This document shows, in pieces, positions 11,469 to 25,300 of a stretch of 64,000 bases of DNA. The stretch comes from Psettodes erumei. Its lineage: Eukaryota > Chordata > Actinopteri > Pleuronectiformes > Psettodidae. Position 1 is the stretch's first letter; each line of letters starts with the position of its first letter. The notes beneath the pieces were generated by a model. That model worked only from the letters and a program-made list of their open reading frames with translations, was not told the DNA's origin and searched no databases. A program made the position numbers and the translations under genes. The DNA is taken from assembly GCA_016785225.1 (NCBI GenBank), contig JAFBJZ010000915.1, forward strand, positions 806,001-870,000, written 5' to 3'.

Positions 11469-12849
11469 ATTGGACTAAAAAATGCATCAGCATAGAACAG
11501 AGAAGGGACTCAACTTCAGCTGAGGGAGCTCACACACAGCCCTGAAAGAAAACATTTCTGTGTTTACTTTGACTGGGGACATTTTGACCAGTCCTGACAT
11601 AGACTGACATTGCTTTTTGTTGTCTGTGCTGCAGTGTGTCAAAAATGTCAACATTCAATTACAGACTAACTTCTTTTCTAACAGGTTTGTTGTGTCACAT
11701 GAACATAATTAGGTAAAAAGTGGGTCTGGGGTATGGGTCCGTAAGGCTTGATTACATATGTATGGTGTATATAACATGGTTAGTGGGCCCATTCCAGAAA
11801 TACACACATAGCATGGCCTTGAATGACAGTGTACTGAGGAATGCCGGTGACAAAATAACTGAGTCAGTATATCCAGAGTAAATGAAGACAAAACACATTA
11901 AAAAATACTACATTTATGTGTAGTAAATTATGGTTACCTAGTGATTTTTTTTCCAGGTAACTCAGCTTTATGTTTAGCCATGACTGTACACAACATGGTG
12001 AGTATATGTATAGTCTATGGCTTATCTGTGAGAGATAACAAGTGAAAATATCTGGTTTGTGTCTTGTGAAGGTGCACTCCGACTCCCTGGGAGCTCTATC
12101 AGGAAACAAATGGACTACATAGACAGAAAACATCTGGTGAACACATGAGGAACCATGGCAACTGTGCTCGTTTTTTCTGCTCAGTGTTTGTGACACAACA
12201 ATGTTTGCCAATCCATCACCTGAACCAATGAATATTTAATAGCAGCAGCCTCACATTCATACAGTAATGAACGTGTGGATCGCTCTGACCGGTACTCGTT
12301 TCCTTCACAGATCCTGTTGACAATCTTCAAGTGCCTTTTATACTGTAAATGTGTGTGTATGTGTGACTTTATGGCTCTGTGCATAACATTTATAGTTACA
12401 CAATATAAATATATTGGATTGTTGTCAGTTTTCAATGTTAAGTGTTTCCAGAGATTTAAAGATTTCACACTGACAAAATGACCTTTCTAGAAATATAAAT
12501 TAATCATACATGCTCTCACCACTGAATTAACTATTAAGACAATCAATACCTTTGATTAGCTATTCTTTCTCTTAGCATACACATGATCAGCTGTTTGATT
12601 ACAGGTTTACTGGTCATGCACAGTGAAGAACTTTTTTTACTCATGAGTTGGTACTTCAGAGAAGATTTTACATTTTGTGCCTAAACCTTACAATTGTCAC
12701 ATCATACAAGGGTTAGTTACTTATTTTATCTGTTTGTTATCTATTTATTTCATTTATGTTTATCTACATATCTCCAGCTGCCATATGGACACTTAATCAG
12801 GAAAAGCTTTGGATTGCGTCAGAGGATAGACGCAAAACAACCTGTATGG

Positions 12850-13045
12850 ACATTTATGTTGGAGGACTTACTGGCTTATTCATATCCTGGTGGAGAGTGC
12901 AGAGGATCAATACCACACTCGTATCTGTCCGTTAAAAGTAAGGCTACAGTCAGCACACAGTTAGCTTCACTAAATTGTCCACCACATCAGAAAGTGATTA
13001 AGCATATTTCCCAAAATGTCAAGTTGCTTCTTATGTCTGAAAAGA
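12850..13045 (+). repeat. Dispersed repeat family C copy
   Basis: Contains GAGGATCAATACCACACTCG, TATCTGTCCGTTAAA and GCTACAGTCAGCA, followed by ATTTCCCAAAATGTC. The last word is, in reverse complement, close to the ACATTTTGGG word of the copy at 34.54 kb. A 128-codon open frame crosses it and is discounted. Confidence 0.5.
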
Positions 13046-15867
13046 GTTTTAAAAAGAGCTTTAAAGAGTTCAAAACTTAACTCTCACAAAGTAGTTCTGG
13101 TTACCTCAATCACATGACAGGATTCTGTGCACAGGATATCCTCATTAAAAAAAAACAGGCATCCTCTAATTGCCTAGCTTTGTGACTTCCTGGACAACAA
13201 GCCTCCATATCCTCACATCAACCAAACATCCTCTGTGTGGTGTTCACAGTAATCGGCTGATTCATCTCTCAAGGCAAACAATGGAAATCTCTCATTGTAT
13301 CAGGTCTATTGTTGTAATCTCTGTCACGTGTAAAACCTTGTTATTGTCTTTATTTTTGTAACACTTGTAAAACTGCGCTGCACTGCATTTCCCAGCAATC
13401 AATCTTGATGTATGTTGCCAGTACTTCCCAAAGCCACAATCAAGCAATTATGTACTGCTCTAAAAAGGTATGCAGCAATGTCAGCAGTCCTGTGAGGCTG
13501 TAATGGTCATTGCAAACATCACAATATGCAAGATTTCTGTGAATCTTAGACTCCTTCCAGAAAGTGGGGGAAAAGGTGAGAGTGGTGACAGAGTAAAAGG
13601 ACATGACATCTCAGATTCAGTTTGTCAGAATCTGTGGTGTGGCATGTAAAGAACGAAGCGATAGCAACAACAACAAATAACTAAATGAAAAAAACAGAAA
13701 ACAGCTTGATGCGATATTTTCCAGAATAAAAGAGCCAGGCACTCAAGAGAATTGAGTTTAGATAATTAACTATTCAAAGTTCAAGTTACAGTACAGATCT
13801 ATGGACATTTCCCATAAGTAAATTAACAAACTAAAACAACAATCTGTGCACACTTAAAACATGAAGACATGAAGACTTTTCAAAGTGTAAGAATCAAAGT
13901 TCTCTCGCCCACTCCAGTGTTGGACTGGTATAAAAGTAAGTTTATACACTAGCCTTCTCCAGTGCTGACTGAATTATACACACACAGTGTGTAGTTCCAT
14001 CCAACTGCACTCGACGTAGGTGTGGAATACCTGAGGCTCTTTGCTCTCTGATCTCTTACACTGTCTAGTATTTCTTAACCCCCATTTAAAATATCATTCA
14101 CATATATTCTTGTCTTATTTACAATACACCTTCTGCTTTATTAAACCATCAGCCCTCATCAGGTGGATTGAGGATGGCTTAAAGGCAGAAATGTCCCTTA
14201 TTTTACCCCTCCAGCCCATGAGATTTAATAGATCGGAGCTTAAAATATATGAAATATTTGAGTGTAGTAGTGATCATTAACATACATAAATATCCTGCAG
14301 AATTGAGCAGCTTTGCAACAGCAATTGACAGTAGACAAGTTATTAAAATCTGGATTTTGACAGAAGTTGTTAACAAGTTGTTCCATAGTAAGCCGTGTTT
14401 GTAAGCACAAACACAAAACATGTGATGTGTGAAGGATATTCCCATCAAAGTCTCTTTACCCAGTCTCTTGAAATACAATATCTTATAATTCAAGATCAAA
14501 TTTTATGTCAACTTCACTGTCTGATTTAGGTTGACTGTGAGCTAATAATAAGTAGAGGTGTAATAAAGTTATTATTTCTCTGGAAAATATATATATAACA
14601 AGCATGAGGCCAGTTGGTGATGCTGATCTCATAGATGCTAATGAAATTCATCAGGTGCAAGATTTGTTCTTGTTTGTTACTGTGGCTCTGGGAATTTGCA
14701 TGAATAACGAACTTTTTCCCCTTTGAATCTTCATTGCTCTTTTCCTTTCTAAAGTCAGCACAGCCCTGTTCCCTCAATTGCTACAATGTTCTCTATGCCT
14801 GAATAATTCAATATTGCTCACTGTCTGCTCCTGTTGTGTGCTGCATCGTTAAGACCCAGTGAAGGGTAAGGTTCAATGCATGGGGACAGGCCTTGTTTTC
14901 TACGCCCTCAGCCAAGCGTGTGTCTTATGTAAGGGAGGGGGGTTGGACAGCCAGAGTGCAACATCCACTCCATGAAAACTCCTGTCAGTTGGTCATGTGT
15001 CTGTCCCATTCCCACTCTTCATTTTTATGTTTTACACACTCACCTGCCCTGATTTTTTAATGAGCAGTCAAACAACAGTGTTACAAACAGTTCACTCTGG
15101 CAATATGTCATTTTCTGTCATCCTGTTGTTGCTGCGAGGCTGTCTTTGAGCCTGTGTTCCTGCGTCTGCGTTTAGCTTTTTATCTTCATCTCTTTCGTCC
15201 CCCACCCCCTTGGTCTTCTTTAACAGGCAGACATTTTGACAGGACAATCATGATTACCATTTAAGACTTCTAAAAAGACATTATTTTCCACAGTTATGTA
15301 TTCCCATCATGTGAATTTGCTACATTTTACATGCCCAAATGTTGTTTGTGTCATGCGCAGTATACACACATGCTCATTAAAAAGTAACTGCTGCTTCCTG
15401 CATCTATTACAGGTTTCTCCAAAAGAGGAGATTTGAACGTTGTATCCTATGAGACATCTGGAATGTGAGGATTCAGCTGGTAACTGCTATATTATTTAAC
15501 AAACCCTGCAGCCATTAGATTTTTCACAGGTGTACACAAGTCTGTTTCTCATGATTCCACTGCACACAAACACTGCCCCTCAGATGTTTCTCTGGATTAC
15601 AAATAGCCACTGAATTCATCTTTGTGTTATGTATGATTTCTTTTCCACAGCTTGGAATTGTTTCGCATCTATCTCAGGTTGTCTGGCAATGAAGAAATGC
15701 TTTTCATGAGACTGAAACACTGCTTTTCAGGACCACTGATCTGATGCAAGCCATCAAATGTTCAAAAGCATGGCTAAACACAAATGCAGAAATGTGTGCA
15801 TTGCAAAGTCAGAGCATTTGGGCATTTTTTCATAAGGAATAGAAAAAAATCTTTGTCCATAAGCGAG

Positions 15868-16010
15868 ACACTGTTAGCGACTAGCTGGTGAAGTGGGCAA
15901 TGGGGCAATTAGCAGCCAGGTGTTTCCCTCAGTGGTTGGTTGAGACCAAAAACAGAGCAAAAAGAGTGAATATTGCTCTAACATTCCCAAGTTAAAAAGA
16001 AACATGACTT
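15868..16010 (+). repeat. Dispersed repeat family B, copy 2
   Basis: Contains TTAGCGACTAGCTGGTGAA, CAGGTGTTTCCCTCAGT and GAGACCAAAAACAGAGC, then AAAGAGTGAATATTG, in the same order as copy 3. Confidence 0.5.
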
Positions 16011-18099
16011 AAAATGAATGGAGCAGTTCAGTGATGAATTCAAAGTAGTTTTCTACCAACACAGTCAGACTGGGGTAAATATTCCATAACTTGGATCTGC
16101 TGGTAAGTCAATCTGCCAGCGGACACCATGTGCATGAAGTGAAAACCTTCTCTGTAAATGGAGAGAAAGATATTTATATTTGATCAAGTGAGAGATGGGA
16201 TTGAATGGAACGCCTTGAGTTATCCCAGCATGGTCTCTTTGTTGTCACAGGTAAGAGCTCTGATTCACTGATTCGCTCTATTCTATGACCGCCATCGAGA
16301 TCGATACAGTGTTTGATTTGCTGGTTAATATTTAATTATTGTGCATTCACATGGCATTCCAGAGGTTTGGATGGCCAATTACTATCACTCATAAAACTAA
16401 ACACGGTCTCTGTTACACAATGTTGGAGGCTTAGCATTCATTATTTCACCAGTTGTTGCCACAAACTTTGCCTTTTATGCACCACTCAAAGTCCGGCTTT
16501 TCTCACTTGTCTAAATAGAAACACTGTGTAAATAATGTGTGACTCTTTACTTTCTATGCTTGTCAAAGGATTTTGTACAAGTTTTTGTCACCCAATTGAA
16601 GATGGAGTATAGACTCGTTTGAAAATAATATAAACCAATATTTATCGGTTGCCTGATTTCTAAGTGCCTTCATTATGCTATCTGTTTAGAAATTGATTAA
16701 TTACATAAAAGCAAGGTTATTTCATCTGGCTTGATTGATATCTGCTTGAGGTCCAGTCACATGTGGTGCATGCATGGTGAAATTTACTTGTGTGGCTGGG
16801 GAAAAAGCTGGCAGGGCAGGAAATAGCATCTACATGGTTGTGAGCATATACTGAAGCAGTTATCGTGTTTTTTTCCTACCCTCTCAGAAACCACAGATAC
16901 ACATAAACTGATATCCATGCTGTTAATAATATTTTTGCTGCAAGTTCTGTAAATATTTTTATTCACTAAAAGGGTCCTTCCTAAGTATAACTTCTGGAGT
17001 ATTTGTTGCATCAGTGATGGGCTGAAATTTTCAAGTTCAAAGTAGAAAACCAGTGTCAGCCATTCTCATCTTCTTCTTACACCTATGTGCATTGGACCAT
17101 TACAGATTTTTGTTGAGATGGTCAGATGGTCATTTGATTAAAAGGGCTGCATTTTAGAAAACAATGTTCACATCCCCAGTCAGAGCACTGCAATCAATGC
17201 CCTGCAAGTGTGTCATATTCAGTGCCCTGCAGCCAGTACCTCTTCCCACTAAGAATGTCATGTGACATGTGTCTGGCAGAGTAGAGAAAATTACAGTGTC
17301 ATGTATGTTCACCCTATGCACATACACATAGATCCATATGACTTGAGTTAATGCAAAGCACACAATAAAAACATAGAAAGGCAGCCATATTTGAGCTGTT
17401 TGAGGCAAATACTTTGTATAAGATAAGCAGGAGTGGCAAAAGGGACAACATGAGCACTCCCAGCACTCAACACTGAAATCTAATGGGATGGAAAGATGCC
17501 TTTCATCCGCTGCAATCTGGGCCAGTGCCCTCACATCTTGTGATAGAGTGCCAGTTACTGTACTTTATCAGAACAGGCAGGTAACACAGAGGGCCTCTTT
17601 TCCTCCACAGAGCCATGTGTTTCTCACCTGATCCCTCTGCGCTCTTTCCAAACCAGACACCTCATAGACATTATTTACAGTTTGACGGTAAGATAAAGTG
17701 GTGAAAATATTTTTCATAGAGCATACATTTAAAATGATATTGAATTTTTTGGGGGTAAGGGTTATTTCAGATGGCTAAACTACATTTTTCACTCTATCTG
17801 TGCACAACAGTTAAAACTGTTAATAATGATCTGAACCTCTTTAACGACTCAAACAACAAAAAAATGATCGGAGGAGGGTTGAAAAAATGGGGTGGGTGGC
17901 ATGTCTGACTTTGCTTATAGGGCAAATATTTCTCTAGGATCTCAGAAATGCAAATACAGTAAATGTAAAGTATCACAAAATATTAGTTTGAATTCGCATA
18001 ACACACGTGTAGTTCATGATTCCTGTGAAAAACACAAATGAAATATGACTGAAAAATTAAGTATCCAGTTAAGGACTCTTAAGGAGTCGCCTGCTGTGT

Positions 18100-18861
18100 G
18101 GAGTCTCGACAAACATCTTAATAAACCTGCGCCTCTATCGGGCGTCTTTCCAACAGTTATGAGTAAAGAATAGACTCGAGCTTTTTTTCGAGATTAGATG
18201 CAGATATCACAGTAATCTGTTTGGAAACGCGTGCAGGCCGGCGGGTGGGGAGGAGCCTTAGGACCCAGTAGGTGTGGGACCGGGTAGGATTTTCCCTCGT
18301 GGAGTAGCAGCTGGACGCATGCGCCCCCCTCCACTATTTCTCCATCCCCAGCGCAGAAGCAAATAGGATGAACTTGTCGCGTTACCTGCTTAAAGGCACC
18401 GCCGGTCGTATGTGAACAGCTCAACCTACTCACGGTATGGTTCATGGGTGGTAATTGTTTTTTTTCTCCTGGAAAGTTAAAAAAGGCAATGTTCGACAGA
18501 GGATGGGGCAAAAACAAAAGATTAATAAGGGGAATGTAAGTATGAATCTTTTAATGTAAAGCGCGTAGTCAGAGAGTGGATTACAATGAGGAATCAGAGC
18601 ATGTGTTGTGGTTAAAGATGCGAAAACAACATCGGGGTCAACAATCTGGATTTTGAGCTAGCGGGATATTTACAAGCACTAGCAAACACCATGCATTGGC
18701 TCAGGAGAAGGGTGAAAATTTTCCAACTTGGAAAGATAACCAAACACCCTGAAGTTTTCTGACCGGGGGGACTGTCACCGTGCTATGCGTCGTCGGCTGA
18801 TTTTTACACCATTGGAACTACACACTGTGGAACTAACAGTTTCGACTGGACCTGAATCATC
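18100..18861 (+). promoter_or_regulatory. magi1: magi1 5' flank, probable promoter and 5' UTR
   Basis: The base composition changes here from AT-rich to locally CpG-containing and GC-richer, especially around 18.1-18.45 kb and 18.77-18.80 kb, just ahead of the first coding exon. No TATA box with a convincing position was seen, which fits a broad CpG-type promoter. The transcription start is not determined. Confidence 0.5.
18691..18762 (+). other. Upstream ORF 1 in the magi1 5' region
   Basis: A 23-codon frame with an ATG in a favourable context (CACCATGC, A at -3). It ends 99 nt before the magi1 ATG. It matters only if the transcript starts upstream of 18691. Confidence 0.4.
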
Positions 18862-18907
18862 ATGTCAAAAGTCATTCAGAAGAAGAACCACTGGATTACC
18901 AAAGTGA
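18785..18907 (+). other. Upstream ORF 2, overlapping the magi1 start codon
   Basis: A 40-codon frame with G at -3. It is out of frame with magi1, runs through its ATG and ends 46 nt inside the coding region. If included in the transcript it would be expected to reduce initiation at the magi1 ATG. It has no recognisable domain. Confidence 0.45.
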
Positions 18908-19162
18908 ACGAGTGCGCGGTCGCCCGAGACGCGTGTGGGGAATTGAACCTGGAGCTGAGCGGCGGAGCGGAGAATGGAGAGTTTCCATACATTGGGCAAC
19001 TTAGGAAGGATGCTGTGGTTTACCAGGACTCTGGAAAGCTCTGCGAAGGGGAGCTGCTCCTGGAGGTCGAGGGGCTACCTGTATCTGGGTTACCCCTCTA
19101 TGACATTTTAACTGTGATGAAGTGCTGCAAAGGTCCTGTCAGATTGAAAACTGTGCGTCAAG
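18862..19162 (+). CDS. magi1: magi1 exon 1: start codon and PDZ0
   Basis: Encodes residues 1-100 plus one base. Characteristic stretches are GGAENGEFPYIGQL and ELLLEVEGLPVSGLPLYD. The ATG has A at -3. The donor is CAAG/GTAAGG. A (CT)n(CA)n tract begins 89 nt downstream. Confidence 0.95.
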
Positions 19163-19244
19163 GTAAGGGATATATGCACTCCAGAAACTGAAAAAGACAC
19201 CAGTATGTGCGTGTGAGAGAAAGTGTGTCCGGGATAGTAACACT

Positions 19245-19310
<66 letters not shown>

Positions 19311-22300
19311 AGTAGCGATCCCAGTGGATTTTGTTTCATAATTGCCATGTGGCACAGTATTATAAACACATAACAAAATGGTGATTTGTGTGAAGTAGGA
19401 CAGGAGAGCAGGGCTACTGCTGCAGCTGCTTCTCAGATTCTCTCCACAGAACCCTGGAGTTTTCACAGGCTATGAAACGAAGCTGTCCTGACAGTCCTCC
19501 AGCCCTGCTTGCTAAAGCCACTCTTGGTCAGATCTATAGGGCCACAGATTAGGCTACACAGTGAGCATAGCACCAGAGCTTCCTCTCTTTCATAACTCAC
19601 ACCATGTTGTTACTGCAAGTTTACTTATCTTGACTTGTGAATGAAGCAGAATCCCAAACTTCTGATTTGTGATTTTATTGACTGAGCATGTTTGGGTTTT
19701 ATTGTGTTGGTTGGATATGGAAAAAAAAGATATGAACCACAACTGGACTCTGACAAAAGCGGATGGATATTTTTCTCTGTTGTAGATAATTCATAGATTT
19801 AACAATCAATCAAGAAAAGAATAGTTTATCCAATAATGAAAATAAAGCTTAGTTGCAGACTTTACTTTCTCAGCCTAAGATTAAAAGGCCCCTCTCGGCT
19901 CCCAACTGCAGTTTACATGTTCACAGTGCTTCCTATTGTCTTTATCAATTAATCTGTCAGTGTTTTGACTAAGGCGATGTCCTCAGATGTCTTATTTTTC
20001 CCCAAAGGTTATTCCCAAAGTTATCAAACTTATTGTTATAAGAGAGCGATATGCCATAAAAGTAAAAGTAATAAAATGTTTCCATTTCTGATACTTTCTG
20101 TAAATTAGTATAGTATTTATGTCAACCAAGGGGGGCATCGTCTAAGAGCACAAGCTGCCACTCATGGGCAGATGGGGTTATTTCGAGAATTGCTTTCTGT
20201 GAGTTACACGAGCTTGACCCACTGCTCACGGTCTGCTGCATCTGCATCTGTCTGAGAAACAGCTAGAGGGAGTGGGATACAGCCACAATTTTTAACTTTT
20301 TCTCTTTTTGCCTTCAGCAGTGTATTGTGTGGCTTTTGTTGTCCACCATCCAAATGTGAATGTTCTGTTATGCCTGAGTGAATACTGAAATTTGTTGTTA
20401 AATTTAATTATTTATAATATTATTCTAGATAATAATTTAATAATAATATCAAAATTTCAGAGGCTTTTCTACATTTTACTTCAAATGTCTCTTCCATCCC
20501 CTCGCTTACACACTTACACAACATTTGACAAAGCTTGCAGTGCCTCCTCCCTGGGGAAATCATTAACAGTGTTATATAACCATGGTTTAGTTTCAGTGTA
20601 GCATCATTGCCCTCCTAGTGTACTGTATGTCCATTAGTAGCTGCATAGTCAACGCTTGACCTCTGAAGCTGAAGTCTCAACCCCATGGGACAAGAGCTCA
20701 GCACTAACGCTCTTCGTGTTTTCAGAACAGTCGTTTGCTTGACATAATCAGACCAAGCTTGCAGCATGGGAGATTTTTAATAAATGCACAGTTTTATAAT
20801 AATTCTTAACTTCTATAGAAACACTTTGTCTCTTTAAAACATGCTGCAACAAACCATAGACATGACCATAGAAATTAAGGAAATTCTGAGCTGTCTTCAT
20901 GGCTGTGTCATTAGTTTCTTGCTAGAGGCAGTAGATTTTCCTTGTGTCTAATTAAAGGGGGTGGGGGGTACTGTTGAGTAGCTCACAAAACCTTCATTGT
21001 GCCTCATAGTCTGTTGGGCCTTCATGCAGAACCGGCCAGGGACAGTGATCCAAGCTGTCCCAGACCAGATGACAGGCTGGCGGGATAGATCGGATCTCTC
21101 TCCCTTCCTCTATAAAGAGCCCAGGGTCTTATTACAGGAGCCCACATCACCTCTGTGCTGTTGGGGAAACCCAATCGGTGTGTCCTGGTAGGCAGGTTGC
21201 TGCTGTGGTACACTACAGCGCCCGCAGGTGTGTTTCTCCCTCTGAGGAATGCAGAAAGAAAAACCACCTGAATGAAGTCTGAGCATTCCTGTGGAGAAGG
21301 TTGAATATCACACTCCCGTGGTTTTGACTAATTATTAACCTTTGTAAATAGCACCTCAAATCGGGATGGAATGAAGTAGGTTTGAGATACATTATTTATA
21401 CATGTTTCTATCAAAATTTCTGTTACTTTGTGGGTAACAACAGTTTGATTTTTCTAAATTTCTTTACATTTTAACAAACTGGAAATGTTAAAAGTATGCC
21501 AGCTTACCAATTGTAGTTGTTCCTGTTTGCAAGGTAGTCGTGGGTGAACAGACAACTATCACTGGTCTATCTACTTATCACTACTGGTATACTGAAGAAA
21601 ATTCTAAATCATGAAAGGGAGCTCCAGGAGCCACTGTGAGCATCATAGCCATCCCTGCAGCTTTAGCTGCAAGATAAAAATGTTGGTAAAGGGGCTGAAT
21701 TACAAGAACTGTCTTCCTGTTATTTTAGAATAGCAGCCGGTACCTGTCCCTCTTACCTCACACAGTATCGTTGCCTAAAGTCTATCCCTACGTACCTCCC
21801 TCCCCCAAAACTTAAAGCAAAATACTGTGCATACTCACAAAGTACACATTGAGGACAAATATACTGAAATATACTATATAACTGTGCAACCTATTTTCCT
21901 TTTCTCCCTTCCAGTGGGCTGTAGTCACTTCATATTCAATCATAATTTGTCTAAAGGGACTAGGGTGAATGAAGAATATATATATATATATGGCATAATT
22001 TTGAGGTTAAAGTACAAAGCCAGTCTTACAGTATTTAAACTTTGACCCACCTGTGTAGCACTTATCTTTTATAAGCAGTTCAATCAATCCCCTAGGTGAA
22101 AGGTTTTGTCATCAGTCTCTTGTCCTGGCTGTATTTGAGCACCTGATAACATTGGTATGCTTGTGCAGGTGCAAAGGTTGTGCATTATGTTATATAATAT
22201 TAGATTGGCAGTTGTTGCTTTTAAAGTAGTGCTGTTAAACAGGATATGTACTTGAGGCTGAAGAGTCATGTCCACTGACTACACTAAATGAAGAAACGTG

Positions 22301-25300
22301 TGAATAACACTGTGTTTTAGCTTTGTTATACAACTTGGAAATTCTTCACCTGCTGCTGCTGCTCTGATCATGGGTGGGTATGGCTCACTGTCTGTCGGAT
22401 CTGCAGGACAAATGGCCTTGGGTTGCTTTAGATCTTCCCCTCCAGTTGAACCCAGGCAGTGTATCAGTGCAGCATGTTGGATGCCAGGCATTCCTGAGAT
22501 GTTGGGCCAGGAGTTCACTGGTACACCCTGATGAAACAGCCAGACCTTTATTCTCAAAATTCTCTCTTTAGTCCCCTGCTTCAACCCTCTGCCCATGTCA
22601 CTTCTTGCTTTCTACTGTCACCCTGCTCACTCTTTGGAGGCTGGGTGGTATAGTATTTTGGTCTGTTTAATCAGCCTGACCTTCAGGATAATAAGCATCT
22701 GTCCTGCTGAAGTGTCTTTGAGCTCAATTCAAAGTATGTTCCAGCTTCAGGGTCACTAATCGCTGACCCTACACCATGGCTTTAGTGTTGAGTTGTTCAG
22801 CAAAGGAAAATGTTAATCGTTGTGCTGACAAGGAAAGGGGGAAAAAAAGGACATTTGCTATTCTGATCTTTCAAGCTGCACTGAAATTTCTCTCCTCATT
22901 TTTTGGATGGAAATATAAGCTACTGTGTTTATAGAGCTATTTTGGATATTTTTTTCTATTTTTCAAAAGGAGAATAAAATATAGAAGTAGAAATGTAGAA
23001 ATCACACAAGATGCAAACCTCTGGATTTTCATTTCTCATGGCAAGTTGTCTGATGTTTTAGAGTTGGTAACGTAGCATCAATGTTTGTGGAGCTCTGATA
23101 AATTTTCCCCCTTTTTTCCAAGGAGCTCTCTGCCACTTTACAACATTCACCATTTAGGAGGATCCATAGTGCTGTTAACTTTTTACTACTCTGTGGAGAA
23201 CTGTCCAAATTGCTGTCAGCAGTTTACATGGGTAAATATAAATATGGCTATTCAGACAGTTTTAGTTTGGCCTTTATGAACTGACTTTCTGCCATTGCTG
23301 ACGATGGCAACATACCAGGAAAGTGGGAGCACCATCACACACCAGCAGCTTGTATCGTTTAAGCTTGAACAAATGGACACTTTGTCTCAGGTATTGTAAA
23401 AATGAGGTTGGAATGAAACAGAGTCATTCTTTCTTAAATCATTCAGTCAACTGTGGACATGCAGTGTTTTGCCATTACATTATGTATTTTTATGATGCTG
23501 ACAGTCGTGGTTGGAGTCATTATGTTTTCTTTCTTTTCATGTCTGTATATGTGTACATCTGTACCATTCCTGTGAATGCAGTTCATAGGAGTGCCTGAAG
23601 GGAGGTCAGTTGGACTCAAGGATGAACTGAATAGATTTTTGGTGGTCACAGGTCACAGAGATACTCCTCCAAAGCAGGCCACTTACATTGTAACAAACAT
23701 AGAGAGCCCTCAGGGTTTCCAAAGTACTGTTTGTTTGTCTCCTGTAGCACTCACATGCATTATGTTTCAACTCAAACAGAGTCTTAAAAGAGACGTGTTT
23801 ACCATGAAGCTAAAGGAACCAAATAGGCGGGATGTTACATGTTACAACACTTTGACTTTTGTTTCTGCTTGCATCTGGAGAGAAGAAACATGCTGACCTT
23901 TTTGTCTTTGCTGAGACTGAAGTGAAGTTCAACTGCATTTATTTCAGAAATATGTGATAATAGGGTTAGCAGTTGTAGAGTGCTTCAGTTTAAAATGGGT
24001 CAAATGGCAACGTCACTGCAAAGTGTAAATGATGGACATCAGGAGTAAAGTCACTGTTCTTGGAAACATCTGTTGTTGTTGGAAACATCAGACTGTTGTT
24101 ATCATCTACACCCATTATAACTGGGTGTTAACTATTTATGCATTTATGGAGATGACTCAAAATGGAACATCTTGGCCTATCTCACAATGGTGAAGAATTG
24201 TAATATAGCTAACCATCAACCAAACAGACAGACCCAAAACCATAACCTCCTTGGTGGTGGTAACTAGAGATGTAAAACAATTACATAGAGATGCAAAACA
24301 AACACACAGAGATGTTAAAAAAACACAAGGATACACAAAACTGCCACAGTGCAAATGCAAAATGACCACAAAGTCCATAACAAACTATGTTCCTGCTTTC
24401 AGTTTAAGTATCCTAAGCTCTAATGAAGGGTGATTGGGGGCCTTCAGGGCCCTATTTTGTCATTATCTGTCCATGAATTCATAACAGACATAACAGAGTT
24501 TGTACTTTCCATGGCCATGGAAGCTGTCAAATTTACTACCACCATTTACCAGCTTCTGGGTTATAAACTTGGAAATTTCCATCTTTATGAGGTAACAAGG
24601 ACCACCCTAAATGCATCATTAGTTGCTTTTTTAAAGTGAGGCTGGCTTATCATTTTGGACAAGCTGCAGCTGCAGCCTCCCAGCCTTCATGTCAGTTCTC
24701 TGAAGACCACACATGGGTCCCTGAAATGAGACTTATTTCATCTTGGAAATTTAGTTAACCTCATTAACAGACTTGTTTTTTTGGATCATTTATTAATCGT
24801 ACACTCTTATGTCATCTGCATCTAAGCATTTGCTTGTACATAAATAATAATGTTGCAGTAAATCAAAATTATGAGATAATTCATCATTTTTTAACTAAAT
24901 ACCTGACAGTATTCATGTCCTGTTGGTCTGTGGGAGTTAGCAACTGCCTCAAGCTTCATTTATAATTCATAATAAATCTTGTGGACAGTAATCTCATCTG
25001 TATTTGGCTCTTTATTGCTTTCTTCTGCATGAATATCTGACATTTTTTAAGAAAGGTTTTTCATTGATCTTAACAGAAAGACTTGCCTGATGTGCACACC
25101 ACTCAATATTTTATTATATCGAACACAGCTCTCAGCTTGCTTGAGCAGTATCACAAAATACCCTCATAGAGTGAACAACTAATCAGTTGTCAATAACACA
25201 TGTTTGTGAGTCCTGCAGTATCCTGTTATTTGCATTTTGTGTGTTGTCTACTATCAGCTCTTATCTTATCGTATCTCATTATAAAAGCAATATCACATTC

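Larger units (their letters stand above)
8470..18660. other. Intergenic region between divergent ren and magi1
   Basis: About 10 kb with no recognisable exon on either strand. It contains two copies of dispersed family B and one of family C, plus otherwise ordinary AT-rich unique sequence. Open frames up to 128 codons occur, the longest at 12694-13080, but that one runs through a family C copy and shows no domain. No dinucleotide run of ten or more units was seen. Confidence 0.7.

Noticed and set aside
12694..13080. 128-codon open frame between the two genes
   Set aside because: It runs through a dispersed family C copy, has no domain, and its N-terminal half is simple hydrophobic sequence from T-rich DNA.
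18175..18192. CTCGAG...TCGAG inverted repeat upstream of magi1
   Set aside because: A five-base stem over a T-rich loop is too short to support a function.
19139..19466. Minus-strand frames with long Arg-Glu or Cys-Val repeats
   Set aside because: Artefacts of the (CT)n(CA)n microsatellite.
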